The translations under genes and the position numbers were made by a program. The notes under the pieces were generated by a model. The model did not search any database, was not told where the DNA came from, and was given only the letters and a program-made list of their open reading frames with translations. From Lachnospiraceae bacterium (GTDB lineage: Bacteria; Bacillota; Clostridia; Lachnospirales; Lachnospiraceae): a stretch of 64,000 bases of DNA. Below, piece by piece: positions 62,391 to 64,000 of this stretch. The first letter of the stretch is position 1. Each line of letters starts with the position of its first letter. The stretch is taken from the NCBI GenBank assembly GCA_022652545.1, contig JALCRM010000005.1, positions 1-64,000 on the forward strand, in the 5' to 3' direction.

Positions 62391-63258
62391 AAAGTTTCCC
62401 GTCTCGGCGGCCTGTGCATTCGCCGCGTACCACGCGGTCCAGCCCGCCGTAATCTTTCCGTATACGCACGTCCCGAAAGCCGTTCTCTTCAAACAGCCGG
62501 GCCACAGCCGGGCCTTCGTCAAAACCCGTCTCGGTCAGCAGCGTGCCGCCGATGACCAGATGCCGTGCGGCGTCCGGCAGTATGCGTCTGTAAAAGGAAA
62601 GGCCGTCGTCCCCGCCGTCGAGTGCGATCCCGGGCTCCGCGTCCCTCACTTCTTCCGCGAGCCCCGCAATGTCTCCCGTCCGGATATAAGGCGGGTTCGA
62701 AACGATCAGGTCAAAACGGGGAGACCCGGGCGCGAGCGCGCCGTACAGATCGCCCCGGCAGAAATACGCCTGCTTTGAAAGCCCGAGGGAATCGGCATTT
62801 TCCAGCGCTACGGCCAGGGCCTTTTCGGAAATATCCGTGCCGGTGCCTGTGCAGCGGTTCGAATAATGCAGAAGGGACAGCAGTATACAGCCGCTGCCCG
62901 TGCAGAGATCCAGGATGCGCATGCCGTCATGTACCTCCGGCATGGCCTCTTCCACCAGGAATTCCGTGTCCTGGTTCGGGATCAGTACATCTGCCGTGAC
63001 CTTGAACGGCAGTCCCATGAACCAGGCCTGCCCGAGAATATAAGCGACAGGTTCGTGTGCGGCGCGGCGGCGGATGTACTGCCGGTAGCTCCGGTACTGC
63101 GCGTCCGTAACTTCGCGGTCTTCCTCCGCATAGAGCACCGCTGCGTCCGTGCCGCAGACCGCTTCCAGAAGGAGGCGGGCATCCAGCTGAGCTTCCGCAT
63201 TGCCGCTCTCTTCGAGCGCCCTGCGGCCTTCCTCAAATACCTGTCTGTACCTGTTCAT
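62371..63258 (-). CDS. prmC: Release factor glutamine methyltransferase
   Basis: PrmC N5-methylates the glutamine of the GGQ motif in release factors. The 295-residue product has an N-terminal helical bundle, SAM-binding [16 protein letters not shown] and the catalytic NPPY motif in [12 protein letters not shown]. The ATG at 63258 follows GGGAG. Its start overlaps the end of the DUF1385 gene by 26 bp and its stop overlaps prfA, the common order prmC-prfA. Confidence 0.96.
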
Positions 63259-64000
63259 CCGGCTCCCGGGCATCCAGTTCTTCTTCACTGTAACCGAATT
63301 CATTGCGCAGATATTTTCTCCAGTCGAAGATCGCTTCCACGGAGGCGATCGCCACTTCGATCATGTCGTCGTCCGGCTCTTTGGTGGTCAGGTGCTGCAG
63401 CCAAAGGCCCGGTGCGGACAGAATACGCACAACCGCGTTGTCGCTGCGTCCGGCAAGGCGGATGAATTCATAACTGATCCCCGCGATCACGGGGATCAGC
63501 AGGATGCGGAGCAGAAGGCGCATCGGCCTGCTTTCCACCCGTATGAAGAAAAAGAGCACGATGGAGACCAGGATGACAAACAGCAGGAAGGACGTGCCGC
63601 AGCGCTTGTGGAAGCGTTTGCTGCGCCGGACGTTCTCCACGGTCAGCATGCGTCCGCGTTCCACACAGTTGATGCATTTGTGTTCGGCGCCGTGGTACTG
63701 GTAAAGACGGCGGATATCCTTCATTGCCGTGATCGCCCAGAGATATAGCAGGAAGATCACAAGGCGGATCACGCCTTCGATGATCGCCATCAGCGATGTG
63801 TTGCGCACGTAGCTGCTCAGACGGTCTGCCGCATAGTAAGGGACGACCACGAAAAGGGCGATCGCAAGCAGAAAGGAAATGACCATGGTGAAGGCCATCA
63901 GGATCTTTTCCCCGTTGCCGCCGGAAATGCGGTCGAGGGCCTTGTCCAGTTTTGTGGGCTCCGCGTCCTCGTCCTCGTAGAACTGCGAAGAAAAATTCAG
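63233..64000 (-). CDS. DUF1385-family membrane protein, C-terminal part
   Basis: The open frame continues in phase through 64000, so the N-terminus is outside the window. The visible 255 residues start with a short polar segment rich in Asp and Glu. About four or five membrane segments follow, with a cytosolic loop YHGAEHKCINCVERG, which has a conserved His-x3-His-like and two-Cys cluster typical of DUF1385. The family is often found directly upstream of prmC and prfA in Clostridia, as here, but its function is not established. Metal binding by the His/Cys loop is a guess. Confidence 0.88.
   Translation of the reverse strand: MNFSSQFYEDEDAEPTKLDKALDRISGGNGEKILMAFTMVISFLLAIALFVVVPYYAADRLSSYVRNTSLMAIIEGVIRLVIFLLYLWAITAMKDIRRLYQYHGAEHKCINCVERGRMLTVENVRRSKRFHKRCGTSFLLFVILVSIVLFFFIRVESRPMRLLLRILLIPVIAGISYEFIRLAGRSDNAVVRILSAPGLWLQHLTTKEPDDDMIEVAIASVEAIFDWRKYLRNEFGYSEEELDAREPDEQVQTGI

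Overview
The window is a 64 kb piece of a Clostridia genome (Bacillota, most likely Lachnospiraceae). It is fairly GC-rich, and every gene I accept lies on the minus strand, so one replication arm is being read. The indicators are codY, a MecA-like adaptor, a CIRCE-controlled groESL, a BMP/Nup-type nucleoside importer, an Opp system with a DppA-type D-aminopeptidase, pyruvate phosphate dikinase, and GGAGG-type ribosome binding sites. I saw no tRNA, rRNA, CRISPR array, IS element, prophage or attachment site. No gene-free stretch exceeds about 275 bases.

Layout (window order; transcription runs right to left). 1-2.2 kb: start of mecA, then rpsB-tsf. 2.3-7.3 kb: topA-codY followed by an Agr-like histidine kinase and LytTR regulator, one operon behind a promoter whose -10 lies inside a perfect palindrome. 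7.4-12.1 kb: relA, a metallo-beta-lactamase-fold hydrolase and hemZ. 12.1-13.3 kb: a DUF3810 membrane metalloprotein. 13.4-15.5 kb: groES-groEL. 15.7-18.2 kb: a D-Ala-D-Ala carboxypeptidase and an FMN alpha-hydroxy-acid dehydrogenase. 18.5-25.2 kb: two giant sensory proteins, a CheB-CheR-PAS-kinase-receiver hybrid broken by a frameshift in a run of eight G, and a hybrid kinase with two periplasmic-type binding domains. 25.3-29 kb: ppdK and a membrane-anchored glycerophosphodiesterase. 29.1-34.1 kb: BMP-family nucleoside importer. 34.1-37.6 kb: an ABC-F protein and a PHP-HAD fusion. 37.6-48.6 kb: oligopeptide importer with a D-aminopeptidase, a P1 peptidase, a cytosolic transglutaminase-like protein and a secreted propeller-like protein. 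48.6-54.9 kb: DUF815 ATPase, exopolyphosphatase, polyphosphate kinase, a small acidic protein and a class-I-amidotransferase-like hydrolase. 54.9-64 kb: a tightly coupled operon from a DUF1385 membrane protein through prmC, prfA, folC, folE, folP, folB-folK, pheA, thrH and a HAD phosphatase to an Smr-domain protein.

Much of the window concerns nutrient status: CodY (GTP and branched-chain amino acids), RelA (ppGpp), polyphosphate turnover, guanosine-type nucleoside import and peptide import. The peptide importer is followed by hydrolases for unusual peptide bonds, which suggests scavenging of D-amino-acid or wall-derived peptides.

The most notable single observation is the poly-G frameshift at 22051-22058. 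It splits the CheB/CheR hybrid kinase within its ATPase domain while both halves keep good coding sequence. It could be a phase switch, a recent mutation or a sequencing error; only reads can decide. All functional calls come from motif recognition by eye, without database searches.
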